Shown: piece by piece, positions 1 to 8,309 of the stretch
Position numbering within the stretch: position 1 is the stretch's first letter
Layout: the number at the start of each line of letters is the position of its first letter
NCBI RefSeq assembly: GCF_013372625.1
Contig: NZ_JABXFD010000340.1
Location: forward strand, 1-38,641
Reading direction: 5' to 3'
DNA: 38,641 bases
Source of the DNA: Actinomadura sp. BRA 177
GTDB taxonomy: Bacteria > Actinomycetota > Actinomycetes > Streptosporangiales > Streptosporangiaceae
Made by a program: the position numbers and the translations under genes
The notes under the pieces: generated by a model
Database searches by the model: none
What the model was told of the DNA's origin: nothing
Seen by the model: the letters and a program-made list of their open reading frames with translations, nothing else

Positions 1-371
1 AGTGTGCTGGGTGCAGACGGTCAAGGTTGCCAGGAGGGCTTCTGGCGGGATGACCCTGGTGTAACGCACCTGTCGAATGATGCCAGGCGGGGGCGCGCTG
101 TGGGTGGTGTGCGGCACGTTGGGGGGCGGGCTTCCCGGTCCAGGCGGTTACAGCGAAGATGACCCTTGTGGGGCGCGGCTGTCGAATGGTGGTTGGGCGC
201 GTCGCCGGTGGGTCATGGGGTAGGGATCACGGTGGCGGGACTTGCATCGCAGGGTGTGATGTCTGCCACGATGGCATTGCGGCTTTTGTCCCTTACCGGG
301 GCCGATGGCCGTTGACATCGGCCGGCGGCGCGGCGATCCCGTGTACCGGCCCCGAACGAGGAGTGTCATCG
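1..371. other. No gene recognised; upstream region of the dehydrogenase operon
   Basis: I see no convincing coding region here. Open frames exist on both strands, but they give arginine- and glycine-rich translations typical of random high-GC frames. The last part carries the ribosome site GAGGAG at 358-363 for the E1 alpha gene. The operon promoter probably lies here, but I could not assign -35/-10 boxes or an operator. Confidence 0.5.
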
Positions 372-1502
372 ATGACGATCGACTCCGTGCGCGGCGCGCC
401 CGACACCCCGGAGCGAGCCGAGCCCGAGCTCGTCCAGCTCCTGACCCCCGAGGGGGAGCGCGTCGAGCATCCCGACTATCCCCTGGACCTCAGCGCCGAG
501 GAAGTGCGCGAGCTGTATCGCGACCTGGTGATCGTGCGGCGGATCGACCAGGAGGCCGTGGCCCTGACCCGGCAGGGTGAGCTGGGGCTGTGGGCGTCGC
601 TGCTGGGGCAGGAGGCCGCGCAGATCGGTTCTGGGCGCGCCCTGTCCGAACATGACATGGTCTTTCCGACGTATCGCGAGCATGGCGTCGCGTGGTGCCG
701 GGACGTTGAGCCGCTCAAGCTGCTCGGCCTGTTCCGGGGCGTCAACCATGGTGGCTGGGACCCGGCGGAGCACGGGTTCCACCTGTACACGATCGTGATC
801 GGCAGCCAGACGCTGCACGCGGCCGGGTACGCGATGGGCATCCAGCGGGACGGGGTGCTGGGCACGCCGTCGGCCGGTGCGACGATCGCGTACTTCGGGG
901 ACGGGGCGACGTCGCAGGGAGACGTGAACGAGTCTTTCGTTTTTGCGTCTGTGTTCAACGCGCCGATCGTGTTCTTCTGCCAGAACAACCAGTGGGCCAT
1001 CTCGCAGCCGTTGGAGAAGCAGTCGAGGGTCCCGCTCTACCAGCGGGCGCAGGGGTTCGGGTTCCCTGGGCTGCGGGTGGACGGGAACGATGTGTTCGCC
1101 TGTCTCGCGGTGACCAGGAAGGCGCTGGAGAACGCGCGCACGGGCCAGGGCCCGACGCTCATCGAGGCGTTCACCTATCGGATGGGTGCGCACACGACGA
1201 CGGACGATCCCACGCGGTACCGGCTGAAGGCCGAAGAGGAGGCGTGGAAGCTCAAGGACCCGATCGAGCGCGTCAAGGCGTACCTGGTGCGCAGCGATCT
1301 GGCGGACGCGGGCTTCTTCGAGAAGGTCGAGGACGAGGCCAAGCAGCTGGCGAAGGAGCTGCGGGAGGGCTGCCGGGCGATGCCCGATCCGCAGCCGCTG
1401 TCGATGTTCGACGAGGTGTACGCCGAGCGGCATCCGCTGATGACGGAGGAGCAGGAGCAGTTCGCCGCCTACCTGGCGTCGTTCGAGGAGGAGGCGAAGT
1501 GA
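372..1502 (+). CDS. pdhA: 2-oxoacid dehydrogenase E1 component, alpha subunit (pyruvate or branched-chain type)
   Basis: Alpha subunit of the heterotetrameric thiamine-diphosphate E1 enzyme, which decarboxylates a 2-oxoacid and passes the acyl group to the lipoyl arm of E2 in the cytoplasm. The 376-residue protein has the family length. The ThDP/Mg site GDGATSQGD followed by FFCQNNQWAIS lies at about residues 176-205. RMGAHTTTDDPTRYR near residue 275 is the conserved region that usually carries the phosphorylation loop in eukaryotes. The ATG at 372 has GAGGAG eight bases upstream; the frame stays open further 5' but that part reads as non-protein. The stop overlaps the E1 beta start by four bases (GTGA). 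Many actinomycete relatives are annotated PdhA, but E2 similarity and gene order fit a branched-chain (Bkd) enzyme equally well, so substrate is unresolved. Confidence 0.93.
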   Translation: MTIDSVRGAPDTPERAEPELVQLLTPEGERVEHPDYPLDLSAEEVRELYRDLVIVRRIDQEAVALTRQGELGLWASLLGQEAAQIGSGRALSEHDMVFPTYREHGVAWCRDVEPLKLLGLFRGVNHGGWDPAEHGFHLYTIVIGSQTLHAAGYAMGIQRDGVLGTPSAGATIAYFGDGATSQGDVNESFVFASVFNAPIVFFCQNNQWAISQPLEKQSRVPLYQRAQGFGFPGLRVDGNDVFACLAVTRKALENARTGQGPTLIEAFTYRMGAHTTTDDPTRYRLKAEEEAWKLKDPIERVKAYLVRSDLADAGFFEKVEDEAKQLAKELREGCRAMPDPQPLSMFDEVYAERHPLMTEEQEQFAAYLASFEEEAK

Positions 1503-2476
1503 CCACCCTGACCCTCGGCAAGGCGCTCAACGAGGGCCTGCGCAAGGCCATGGAGAACGACCCGAAGGTCCTCATGATGGGCGAGGACGTCGGGAAGCTC
1601 GGCGGGGTGTTCCGGATCACGGACGGCTTGCAGAAGGACTTCGGCGAGGAGCGGGTCATCGACACGCCGCTCGCCGAGTCGGGCATCATCGGGACGGCGA
1701 TCGGGCTCGCGCTCAGGGGATACCGGCCGGTGTGCGAGATCCAGTTCGACGGGTTCGTGTTCCCGGCCGCCGACCAGATCATCACGCAGCTCGCGAAGAT
1801 GCGGATGCGGTCGCTTGGCGCGCTGTCGCTGCCGGTCGTCATCCGGATCCCGTGCGGCGGCGGCATCGGCGCGGTGGAGCACCACTCGGAGTCGCCCGAG
1901 GCGTACTTCACGCACACCGCCGGGTTGCGCGTGGTGTCGTGCTCGAACCCGCTGGACGCGTTCTCGATGATCCAGCAGTCGATCGCGTCCCCCGACCCGG
2001 TGATCTTCTTCGAGCCGAAGCGCCGGTACTGGGACAAGGCCGAGGTCGACGTCGACTCGACGGAGTGGGCGCCGCTGCACGAGGCGCGGGTCGTCCAGCC
2101 GGGCGAGCACGTGACGGTGCTGGCGTACGGGCCGTCCATGAAGACGTGCCTGGAGGCGGCCGCGGCGGCGTCCGAGGAGGGACGGTCGCTGGAGGTCATC
2201 GACCTGCGTTCGCTCAACCCGCTCGACATCGGCACCGTGACGGAGTCGGTGAACCGGACGGGACGCTGCGTGGTCGTGCACGAGGCGCCGGTGTACAGCG
2301 GGTTCGGCGCCGAACTGGCCGCGCGGATCACCGAGAAGTGCTTCTACCGGCTGGAGTCGCCGGTGCTGCGCGTCGGCGGGTTCTCCACCCCGTACCCCCC
2401 GTCCCGCCTGGAGGACGACTATCTGCCCGACCTCGACCGCATCCTGGACGCGGTCGACCGGACCTTCGCGTGGTGA
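1499..2476 (+). CDS. 2-oxoacid dehydrogenase E1 component, beta subunit
   Basis: Beta subunit of E1, forming the alpha2beta2 tetramer with the preceding product. It is 325 residues, the usual length, with the N-terminal transketolase pyrimidine-binding domain (MGEDVGKLGGVFRIT, then TPLAESGIIGTAIGLALRG) and a C-terminal transketolase domain (VIDLRSLNPLDIGTV, then VVHEAPVYSGFGAEL). The GTG start at 1499 overlaps the E1 alpha stop, and the next gene begins at a GTG overlapping this stop, so all three are translationally coupled. Symbols pdhB or bkdB would fit. No E3 (dihydrolipoamide dehydrogenase) gene lies in the window, so E3 must come from elsewhere. Confidence 0.92.
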   Translation: MTTLTLGKALNEGLRKAMENDPKVLMMGEDVGKLGGVFRITDGLQKDFGEERVIDTPLAESGIIGTAIGLALRGYRPVCEIQFDGFVFPAADQIITQLAKMRMRSLGALSLPVVIRIPCGGGIGAVEHHSESPEAYFTHTAGLRVVSCSNPLDAFSMIQQSIASPDPVIFFEPKRRYWDKAEVDVDSTEWAPLHEARVVQPGEHVTVLAYGPSMKTCLEAAAAASEEGRSLEVIDLRSLNPLDIGTVTESVNRTGRCVVVHEAPVYSGFGAELAARITEKCFYRLESPVLRVGGFSTPYPPSRLEDDYLPDLDRILDAVDRTFAW

Positions 2477-3822
2477 CGCCGGTGACCGAGCCGAGACTGT
2501 TCAAGCTGCCGGACGTGGGCGAGGGCCTGACGGAGGCCGAGATCGTCAAGTGGCACGTCCAGCCCGGCGACACCGTCGAGGACGGCCAGACGATCGTCGA
2601 GATCGAGACGGCCAAGGCGATCGTGGAGCTGCCCTGCCCGTTCGATGGCGTGGTGGCCGAGCTGCTGGTCAGCGAGGGTGAGACCGTGGACGTCGGGGTG
2701 CCGATCATCTCGGTCGGCACCGAGGGCGGCGCGGTCGCGACGCCGGTGTCCGAGCCGCCGGCGCAGACGGCCGCGCTCCGCGAGGAGGGCGTGCCTACGG
2801 CGAACGAGCCGGGCATGGTCACGCCGGAGGAGGCGCCGCCGAAACGTCAGCCGGTGCTGGTCGGGTACGGGGTCAAGGAGGGGGCGACCAAGCGGCGTCC
2901 TCGCAAGGCCACGAACGGCACGGTCAAGCCGCCGGCGCCTCGTCCACAGCCTGTGGACAACGGGTTGCCGCTGGCCAAGCCCCCCGTGCGGAAGATGGCC
3001 AAGGATCTCGGCGTCGATCTCGCTACCATCACGGGGTCGGGTCCCAAGGGCTCGATCACGCGGGACGACATCCTCGCCGCGCAGCACGCGCCCCAGGCGC
3101 CCGTGCAGGCAGGGCCCCGCGAGGAGCGGGTGCCGGTCAAGGGAGTGCGGAAGGCGACGGCGGCTGCGATGTCCGATTCGGCGTTCACCGCTCCGCACGT
3201 CACCGAGTTCCTCCAGGTCGACGTCACGCGCACCATGGAAACCGTCAAGCGGCTCCGTGAACTGCCCGAGTTTGCGGACGTGAAGGTGTCGCCGCTACTG
3301 CTGGTGGCGCGCGCGCTGCTCACCGCCGTCCGACGGCACCCGATGGTGAACTCCACCTGGGAGGACGGTCCGAACGGCGCGGAAATCATCGTCAAGCGCT
3401 ACGTGAACCTGGGCATAGCGGCGGCTACCGAACGCGGCCTCATCGTGCCCAAGGTGAAGGACGCGCAGGACCTCGACCTGCCCGGCCTCGCGCGCGCGCT
3501 CAACGAACTGGCGACGAAGGCGCGCGCGGGCAAGGCGTCCCCGGCCGACCTCTCCGACGGGACGATTTCCATCACCAACGTCGGCGTGTTCGGCGTGGAC
3601 ACAGGAACCCCGATCCTGACCCCCGGCGAGGCCGCGATCCTGGCGTTCGGCCAGATCCGGGACATGCCGTGGGTGCACGAGGGCGAACTGGCGATCCGCA
3701 AGGTCACCACGCTCGCCCTGTCGTTCGACCATCGCATCGTGGACGGCGAACTGGGCTCGCGCGTCCTGCGGGACGTCGGCGACATGCTGGAAGACCCGAT
3801 CCGCATGCTCGCCTGGAGTTGA
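2473..3822 (+). CDS. Dihydrolipoamide acyltransferase (E2 component)
   Basis: Core E2 subunit, which carries the acyl group on lipoyl-lysine and transfers it to CoA. The 449-residue protein has one N-terminal lipoyl domain with modified lysine in ETAKA (Lys48), a Pro/Ala/Arg-rich linker, a peripheral subunit-binding domain (VRKMAKDLGVDLATITGSG and on, about 171-206), and the catalytic acyltransferase domain ending with DHRIVDG (His420, Asp424). The GEGLTEAEIVKWHV opening is reminiscent of branched-chain E2 proteins, a hint that this may be BkdC rather than PdhC. Start GTG at 2473 overlaps the E1 beta stop by four bases; GTG at 2482 is an alternative. The gene ends just before a perfect hairpin. 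Confidence 0.92.
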   Translation: MTPVTEPRLFKLPDVGEGLTEAEIVKWHVQPGDTVEDGQTIVEIETAKAIVELPCPFDGVVAELLVSEGETVDVGVPIISVGTEGGAVATPVSEPPAQTAALREEGVPTANEPGMVTPEEAPPKRQPVLVGYGVKEGATKRRPRKATNGTVKPPAPRPQPVDNGLPLAKPPVRKMAKDLGVDLATITGSGPKGSITRDDILAAQHAPQAPVQAGPREERVPVKGVRKATAAAMSDSAFTAPHVTEFLQVDVTRTMETVKRLRELPEFADVKVSPLLLVARALLTAVRRHPMVNSTWEDGPNGAEIIVKRYVNLGIAAATERGLIVPKVKDAQDLDLPGLARALNELATKARAGKASPADLSDGTISITNVGVFGVDTGTPILTPGEAAILAFGQIRDMPWVHEGELAIRKVTTLALSFDHRIVDGELGSRVLRDVGDMLEDPIRMLAWS

Positions 3823-3824
3823 CT

Positions 3825-3855
3825 CCGTGGGGCCGGCCCCGTGCCGGCCCCACGG
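3825..3855. terminator. Bidirectional hairpin between convergent genes
   Basis: Perfect 13-base inverted repeat: arm CCGTGGGGCCGGC at 3825-3837, five-base loop, complementary arm at 3843-3855. It starts three bases after the E2 stop and ends seven bases before the stop of the convergent DUF6458 gene. No U-tract follows, as is common in high-GC actinomycetes. It could serve both strands. Confidence 0.75.
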
Positions 3856-3862
3856 AATCGTC

Positions 3863-4102
3863 TCAGCGCGGCGGGTTGTCGCCGTCGTACATGCGCTCGT
3901 CCCGCCTGTTCTCGAAGCGCGGGCCGCGCTGCTGCGCGCGGGACATCATCAGCAACTGGAGTGCGAACGTCACCCCGCCGACGATGATGAGAATGACGCC
4001 GATGACGTGGATGTCCACTGGATCGGTCATCGCGTCCGCACTGATCGCGAACTTCAGGATCAGCCCTAGCGTGATCGTGAAAACACTGACGCCGACACCC
4101 AT
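3863..4102 (-). CDS. Small two-helix membrane protein, DUF6458-like
   Basis: Protein of 79 residues with two predicted transmembrane helices (about 4-21 and 29-50, the second rich in Val/Ile/Gly), followed by a short basic tail containing RAQQRGPRFENRRDE. The MGVGVSVFTITLGLILKFA opening, glycine-rich second helix and charged cytoplasmic tail match the actinobacterial DUF6458 family, whose function is unknown. The ATG is preceded by GGAGG eight bases upstream. It reads toward the dehydrogenase operon, separated by the shared hairpin. Its probable promoter lies between the arms of an inverted repeat at 4117-4163. Confidence 0.8.
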   Translation of the reverse strand: MGVGVSVFTITLGLILKFAISADAMTDPVDIHVIGVILIIVGGVTFALQLLMMSRAQQRGPRFENRRDERMYDGDNPPR

Positions 4103-4116
4103 GCGATGACCTCCGC

Positions 4117-4163
4117 CGGACGATCCGATGCCCTGTTCTTTAACTATCCGCTGGGATCGTCCG
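4117..4163. promoter_or_regulatory. 10-bp inverted repeat bracketing the likely DUF6458 promoter
   Basis: CGGACGATCC at 4117-4126 and its exact complement GGATCGTCCG at 4154-4163 are separated by 27 bases. The spacer is less GC-rich than its surroundings (TTCTTTAACTATCC) and probably contains the promoter reading leftward into the DUF6458 gene. The arms could be operator half-sites or form a hairpin that terminates transcription from the lipoprotein gene. Function is inferred from placement only. Confidence 0.4.
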
Positions 4164-4183
4164 CCACACGTCGAAGGCGTGGT

Positions 4184-5686
4184 CTAGGAGACGGGAACCT
4201 TGTCGACCTTCCCGAAAGGACCGGCGTTGAAGGTCACCGACGTGACGTTGCCGGGCGGGGCGGGCAGGTAGACGAACCCACGGTCGGGCTTGCCCACGGC
4301 GGTCAGGAAGGTGGCGCGTCCAGGGTCGATGTAGATGCTCGTACCGCCCGCCCTTGCCGGGCCCACACGGACGGCGCGGTAGACGTCCTTACCGCCCGGC
4401 GCCTGGATGGAGAACGAGCCGAACACGCCTCCCGGATAGTTGGGGTCGGGATAGGACGCGTCAGACGGCGTGGTCCCCGGCCCCTGGTTCACGATGTCGA
4501 ACACGGCGACGATGTAGGCGCCGTCCCGGTAGAAGGGTTTGACGTCCAGTCGCCTCTTGTCCGCACCGAAGCTGGCTGTGCGGGTCGCCACCGTCTTGCC
4601 GTCCTCCGCCCGGAAGGCGGCCGGTGAGGTCGTGCCGCGCGCGCTTGCCTTCGCCCGGTAGGAGATCTCGACACGGTTGGCGTCCTTGGCAACGGGCTCA
4701 CTGTTCCCCTTGCCGCTCGCCGCGTAGGTGAATCCGTCCCCCAGGCGGGTCTTCATCTCCTTCATGACGGCCTCTGCCCGGTCCTTGGACAACTTCGTGT
4801 CCTTCTCGCCGGTGTGCCCCTCGAATGCCAACGCGCCCGTGGCCTTCGTCTTGATCTGCTGCGCCGCGTCGTCCAGGACGGCCTTCGCACGGCTCGACAG
4901 CTTCGCCGCGTCGCCGTCGAACAGCACATCGCCGCGCAGGCTGACAGTGACCTCCGACGGGCTGGACGTGACGTCCTTGGTCTCGCCCTCGACAATGTCG
5001 TACAAATCCACGGGATTGCCTCCCGTGCTAGTCGACGGCGAGGACGAAGGCGTAGTCGAGGACGACGCCGTAGGAGCGGTGAAGGGCCTGTCCCGACCGA
5101 AGGGCTCGGCACCCACCGACGGCTGGCCACCGGCCGGCGGCCTGGCGGAAGGCGTGGTCGGCATCCCCGACCCGCTCGGAGGCGCCGACACGCTCGGGTT
5201 CGCCGAGGAGGCGGTCACCGGAATCCCGGTGAACTCGCCGGCCGTCCCCGGAGTGATCGCCGTGACCTTCTGGACGTCCGCCGGTATCGCCGGGTATTCG
5301 GCGGCCATCTCCCGCGTCGCGCCTGGGGTGAAGCCGGAGCCGCTCGTCGTCCCGGTCGGCTTGTAGAGCTTGCGCCCGACCGGATCGATCAGCGCGATCT
5401 CGAACGGCACGGACTTCGTGGACGAGTCAAGCGAGGTCAAGCTGTACCGCAGCACCGCCTTGCCCGCCTGCCGCTGGACGCTCCGGACGTCGACCCGCGC
5501 ATGCAGCCCGTCCGCGCCGCCGAACCAGCCCTCCTTGGAGAACGCCCCGCCGCTCTGCGCGGCAGCGCTCGGAGCACCGCCCACCGTGACGGTCGGCGGA
5601 GCGACCTTCCCGGCCCGACCGCTATCAGCACACCCAGCAGCAAGAAGCAGGCCGACAAGTGAGACGGCGAGGGGCGAAACACGCAT
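4184..5686 (-). CDS. OmpA-like domain lipoprotein
   Basis: Exported lipoprotein of about 500 residues. The chosen ATG at 5686 gives MRVSPLAVSLVGLLLAAGC, a signal peptide with lipobox LAAGC; a longer frame adds 19 residues that would spoil the signal. After the lipidated Cys come a DUF4352-like beta-sandwich region, a long Ser/Pro/Thr-rich linker, and an OmpA-C-like segment (DVLFDGDAAKLSSRAKAVLDD, then FEGHTGEKDTKLSKDRAEAV, ending NRVEISYR) of the kind that binds peptidoglycan. A second beta-rich domain follows to the C-terminus. Probably membrane-anchored and wall-contacting; precise role unknown. The linker is a classic flexible spacer across the wall. Confidence 0.85.
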   Translation of the reverse strand: MRVSPLAVSLVGLLLAAGCADSGRAGKVAPPTVTVGGAPSAAAQSGGAFSKEGWFGGADGLHARVDVRSVQRQAGKAVLRYSLTSLDSSTKSVPFEIALIDPVGRKLYKPTGTTSGSGFTPGATREMAAEYPAIPADVQKVTAITPGTAGEFTGIPVTASSANPSVSAPPSGSGMPTTPSARPPAGGQPSVGAEPFGRDRPFTAPTASSSTTPSSSPSTSTGGNPVDLYDIVEGETKDVTSSPSEVTVSLRGDVLFDGDAAKLSSRAKAVLDDAAQQIKTKATGALAFEGHTGEKDTKLSKDRAEAVMKEMKTRLGDGFTYAASGKGNSEPVAKDANRVEISYRAKASARGTTSPAAFRAEDGKTVATRTASFGADKRRLDVKPFYRDGAYIVAVFDIVNQGPGTTPSDASYPDPNYPGGVFGSFSIQAPGGKDVYRAVRVGPARAGGTSIYIDPGRATFLTAVGKPDRGFVYLPAPPGNVTSVTFNAGPFGKVDKVPVS

Positions 5687-5917
5687 CGGCCATCCGGTCA
5701 GGGGGAACGGGCGAGGGACGCGGCCGATCTTAGTGAACGCCACCAGCCCCCGCCATACGCGCTCTTCGAGCCGCTACAACCGCCGCGACCAACGACCCCA
5801 AGCTCCATAACCACCCCTGCACCCCCGGTTTCGGGCTGGCCGTCGGGTGGGTTCGGGTGAGCCGGGATGGGGTGTGTGCAGACCTTTACCTGCGCGGTGC
5901 GGGGCGCCGGCGTCAAG

Positions 5918-6083
5918 ATGGCGATCATGGGTAGCGGCAAGGGCTGGTGGCCGTGGTTGGCGGTCCTGGCGGTGGTGGCCGGGGTGCTGGTGCTGGTCGG
6001 GTGGACGTTCTGGCCGGTGTTGGAGTGGGGTCACGGCAAGATAGGGCAGGCATCGAAGCGTGCGCCGCTGGCCGGGGGGGGTC
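5918..6083 (+). pseudogene. Detached N-terminal membrane segment of the NACHT gene (frameshifted)
   Basis: From ATG 5918 (or 5927) the frame encodes a clear transmembrane helix, WPWLAVLAVVAGVLVLVGW, then a short polar stretch and RAPLAGG. At 6074-6081 there is a run of eight G residues. With seven G residues the reading would pass directly into VLLTAGVVIVGAVRWAWQ, the start of the downstream NACHT frame, giving a natural two-helix membrane hairpin. As written, the frame continues into unrelated sequence and stops at 6256. Either a one-base homopolymer error or a true slippage mutation; the protein-level join is very convincing. Confidence 0.7.
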
Positions 6084-8309
6084 CTGCTCACGGCCGGAGT
6101 GGTCATTGTCGGCGCGGTGCGGTGGGCTTGGCAGCGCTCCCGCCGACTCGGCGCCTCCGCGCCGGTCGCAGGCACCCTGGCGCAGGCCAAGGAGTTGCTG
6201 GCCGAGCTGGTGGACCAGCAGTGGAAGGACGAGGCGCGGCTGCGGTCGCTGGATGACCCCGACCCGATCCCGGTGCGGTGGCGGACCCCGGACGCGGCCG
6301 AATTGATGGACCATGCCGTCAACATCGACCCGTCCGCCGCACCGCCCAGTGGGCCTGCGGGCGGTGCGGCGCGGTTGTGGTGGGCAGCATCGAGCGCCGA
6401 GATCGGCGCGCTGGCCGACCGGTTCCGCCGCACCCGGCGTCGCCGGCTGGTGATCCTGGGCGGACCGGGCACCGGCAAGACCACCCTGGCGGTGCAACTG
6501 CTGCTGCACCTGCTGGCCACCCGCACCGCCGATGAGCCGGTCCCGGTGCTGCTGCTGGTGGCCGGCTGGGATACCCAACGCCACCCCCGCCTGCAGGACT
6601 GGATCGCCGACCGGCTCACCGGCGACTATCCGGCGCTGCGCTCACCGGAGCTGGGCGCCGAGGTGGCACCGGCCCTGGCCGGGCGGGGGCATATCCTGCC
6701 GGTCCTCGACGGGCTGGACGAGCTGCCCCCACCCGCCCAGACCGCGGTGATCAACGCGCTGAACCGTTCCCTGGGCGGGGACGACCAGCTCATCCTCACC
6801 AGCCGCACAACGGAGTTCACCGCCGCGATCAGCGCCGCCGGGGACCTGATCACCTCCGCCGCCGTGCTGGAACCACTCCCGCTGACGCCCGCGGCTGCCG
6901 CGGACCACCTCACCCGCTGCCTGCCGCCCTCCCCCGGACCGGCCTGGCAGCAGACCCTGACCGCGCTGCGCGCCACACCCCTGGCCGACCAGACCCCACC
7001 CGGCCAGGAGGCGGTGCACCGGCCAGCGGCGGCGCTGGCCGAGCTCACCGCCACTCCGCTGGGACTGTGGCTGGTCCGCACCGTCTACACCGCACCCGGC
7101 GCCGACCCCACCCCACTGACCGACCCGGACCGCTTCCCCACTTCCGCCACGCTCCAGGCCCACCTGCTCGACCAGCTCATCCCCGCCCTGATCGACGCTC
7201 GTCCTCCCAGTACCAACTCCGCCGAACCGTTCCGCCCCCGTCGCCGCCGCCACCCCGCCCAGGTCCGCCACTGGCTGGGATACCTGGCCCACCACCTCAC
7301 CACCCAACCCGCCACCGGCGGCCAGGGCACCCGCGACCTCGCCTGGTGGCGACTGGCCGCCACCACCCACACCTTCACACCCACCACCCGACTCACCTTC
7401 GCCTCAATCACCACCCTCACCACCGGGCTCGCGGTCGGGCTCGCGACCGGGCTCACGTTCGGGCTCGAGACCGGGCTCGCGTTCGGGCTCGTGGTCGGGC
7501 TCGCGTTCGGGCTCGTGGTCGGGCTCGCGACCGGGCTCACCACACGGTCATGGGCGCAAGACCCACCCGGATACGCCGACCTGCACATCCGCCGACGCTC
7601 GGCCGCCCTCGTCCGCAGCCTCGCGACCAGGCTCCCGCTCGGACTCGCGGTCGCATTCGCGGTCGCGTTCGCGGTCGGGTTCGCGGGCCAGTTCGCGGTC
7701 GGACTCGTGTTCGGGTTCCCGGACGACATGGCCCGGCTGGCACCCGAGTTCCCTGACGGGCTTCGGGTCGGGCTCGAGTTCGAGCTCTTGATCGGGGTCG
7801 CGGTCGGGCTCGGGGTCGGGCTCCCGCTCGCGCTCGCGCTGGGGATCATGGCTTGGGCAGCGACACCAGCGCCGACCCACCACGCCACAACACCGATGAG
7901 TAGCTGGCGCACGGACCGGAGACTGAACCTGCTCCGCTTCAGCACCACCACCCTCGCGCTCGCACTCACGATCACGATCACGCTCGGGCTGGTGACCGGG
8001 CTCTCGGACGGGCTCAGGTACGGGCTCGAGTTCGGGCCCGCGGTCGGACTCGCGTTCGGGCTCACGGTCGGGCTCGCGTTTGGAAAACATCGGGCCTGGT
8101 GGGCCTACCTGTTCGCCACCTGGAAACTGGCACGGGCCGGTCACCTGCCTCACCGAGTGATGCCCTTCCTGGACGACTGTCACCGCCTCGGCCTGCTACG
8201 CACGGTCGGTCCCTACTACCAGTTCCGCCATGCCGAACTCCACGACCACCTCGCCGCAACCCACCCACCCACGCACAACACCGGCCGACGCCACCGCCGC
8301 CCCACCTAA
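6060..8309 (+). CDS. Membrane NACHT-type STAND NTPase with Gly-Leu repeat region
   Basis: STAND-class NTPase with a NACHT-type nucleotide-binding domain. From the GTG at 6060 (749 residues) the order is: helix VLLTAGVVIVGAVRWAW (about 9-25), linker, Walker A GGPGTGKTT (about 134-142), Walker B VLDGLDELPP (about 216-225), helical region, then a long hydrophobic part (about 455-675) built from Gly-Leu-x-x tetrapeptides, and a C-terminal winged-helix-like end (YYQFRHAELHDHL). GTG 6060 has no good ribosome site. The original start is almost certainly 5918 or 5927 in another frame, joined across a G8 run. NACHT proteins in bacteria include NLR-like antiphage sensors, but architectures like this in actinomycetes are mostly uncharacterised, so a defence role is only inferred. 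Confidence 0.85.
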   Translation: MRRWPGGVLLTAGVVIVGAVRWAWQRSRRLGASAPVAGTLAQAKELLAELVDQQWKDEARLRSLDDPDPIPVRWRTPDAAELMDHAVNIDPSAAPPSGPAGGAARLWWAASSAEIGALADRFRRTRRRRLVILGGPGTGKTTLAVQLLLHLLATRTADEPVPVLLLVAGWDTQRHPRLQDWIADRLTGDYPALRSPELGAEVAPALAGRGHILPVLDGLDELPPPAQTAVINALNRSLGGDDQLILTSRTTEFTAAISAAGDLITSAAVLEPLPLTPAAAADHLTRCLPPSPGPAWQQTLTALRATPLADQTPPGQEAVHRPAAALAELTATPLGLWLVRTVYTAPGADPTPLTDPDRFPTSATLQAHLLDQLIPALIDARPPSTNSAEPFRPRRRRHPAQVRHWLGYLAHHLTTQPATGGQGTRDLAWWRLAATTHTFTPTTRLTFASITTLTTGLAVGLATGLTFGLETGLAFGLVVGLAFGLVVGLATGLTTRSWAQDPPGYADLHIRRRSAALVRSLATRLPLGLAVAFAVAFAVGFAGQFAVGLVFGFPDDMARLAPEFPDGLRVGLEFELLIGVAVGLGVGLPLALALGIMAWAATPAPTHHATTPMSSWRTDRRLNLLRFSTTTLALALTITITLGLVTGLSDGLRYGLEFGPAVGLAFGLTVGLAFGKHRAWWAYLFATWKLARAGHLPHRVMPFLDDCHRLGLLRTVGPYYQFRHAELHDHLAATHPPTHNTGRRHRRPT
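7425..7544 (+). repeat. Ten 12-bp tandem repeats encoding Gly-Leu-x-x
   Basis: Ten consecutive 12-base units of form GGGCTCNNNNNC encode GLAV, GLAT, GLTF, GLET, GLAF, GLVV, GLAF, GLVV, GLAT, GLTT. The first six bases are invariant. Related but more diverged stretches occur at about 7640-7715, 7756-7850 and 7984-8082 in the same gene. The repeats give glycine-zipper-like hydrophobic segments, presumably membrane-spanning, and are prone to unit gain or loss. Confidence 0.85.

Noticed and set aside
148..580. Open frames on both strands ahead of the E1 alpha gene, including the long in-frame extension from 159
   Set aside because: Arg/Gly/Cys-rich translations without family features; the ATG at 372 has a proper ribosome site and starts just before the conserved region.
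7425..7544. CRISPR array
   Set aside because: Units are 12 bases with no spacers and lie in frame within a coding sequence.
7085..8183. Long minus-strand frames opposite the NACHT repeat region, with Arg-Glu-Pro/Asp repeats
   Set aside because: They are mirror translations of the 12-bp repeat that encodes Gly-Leu-x-x on the plus strand; no ribosome site or fold.
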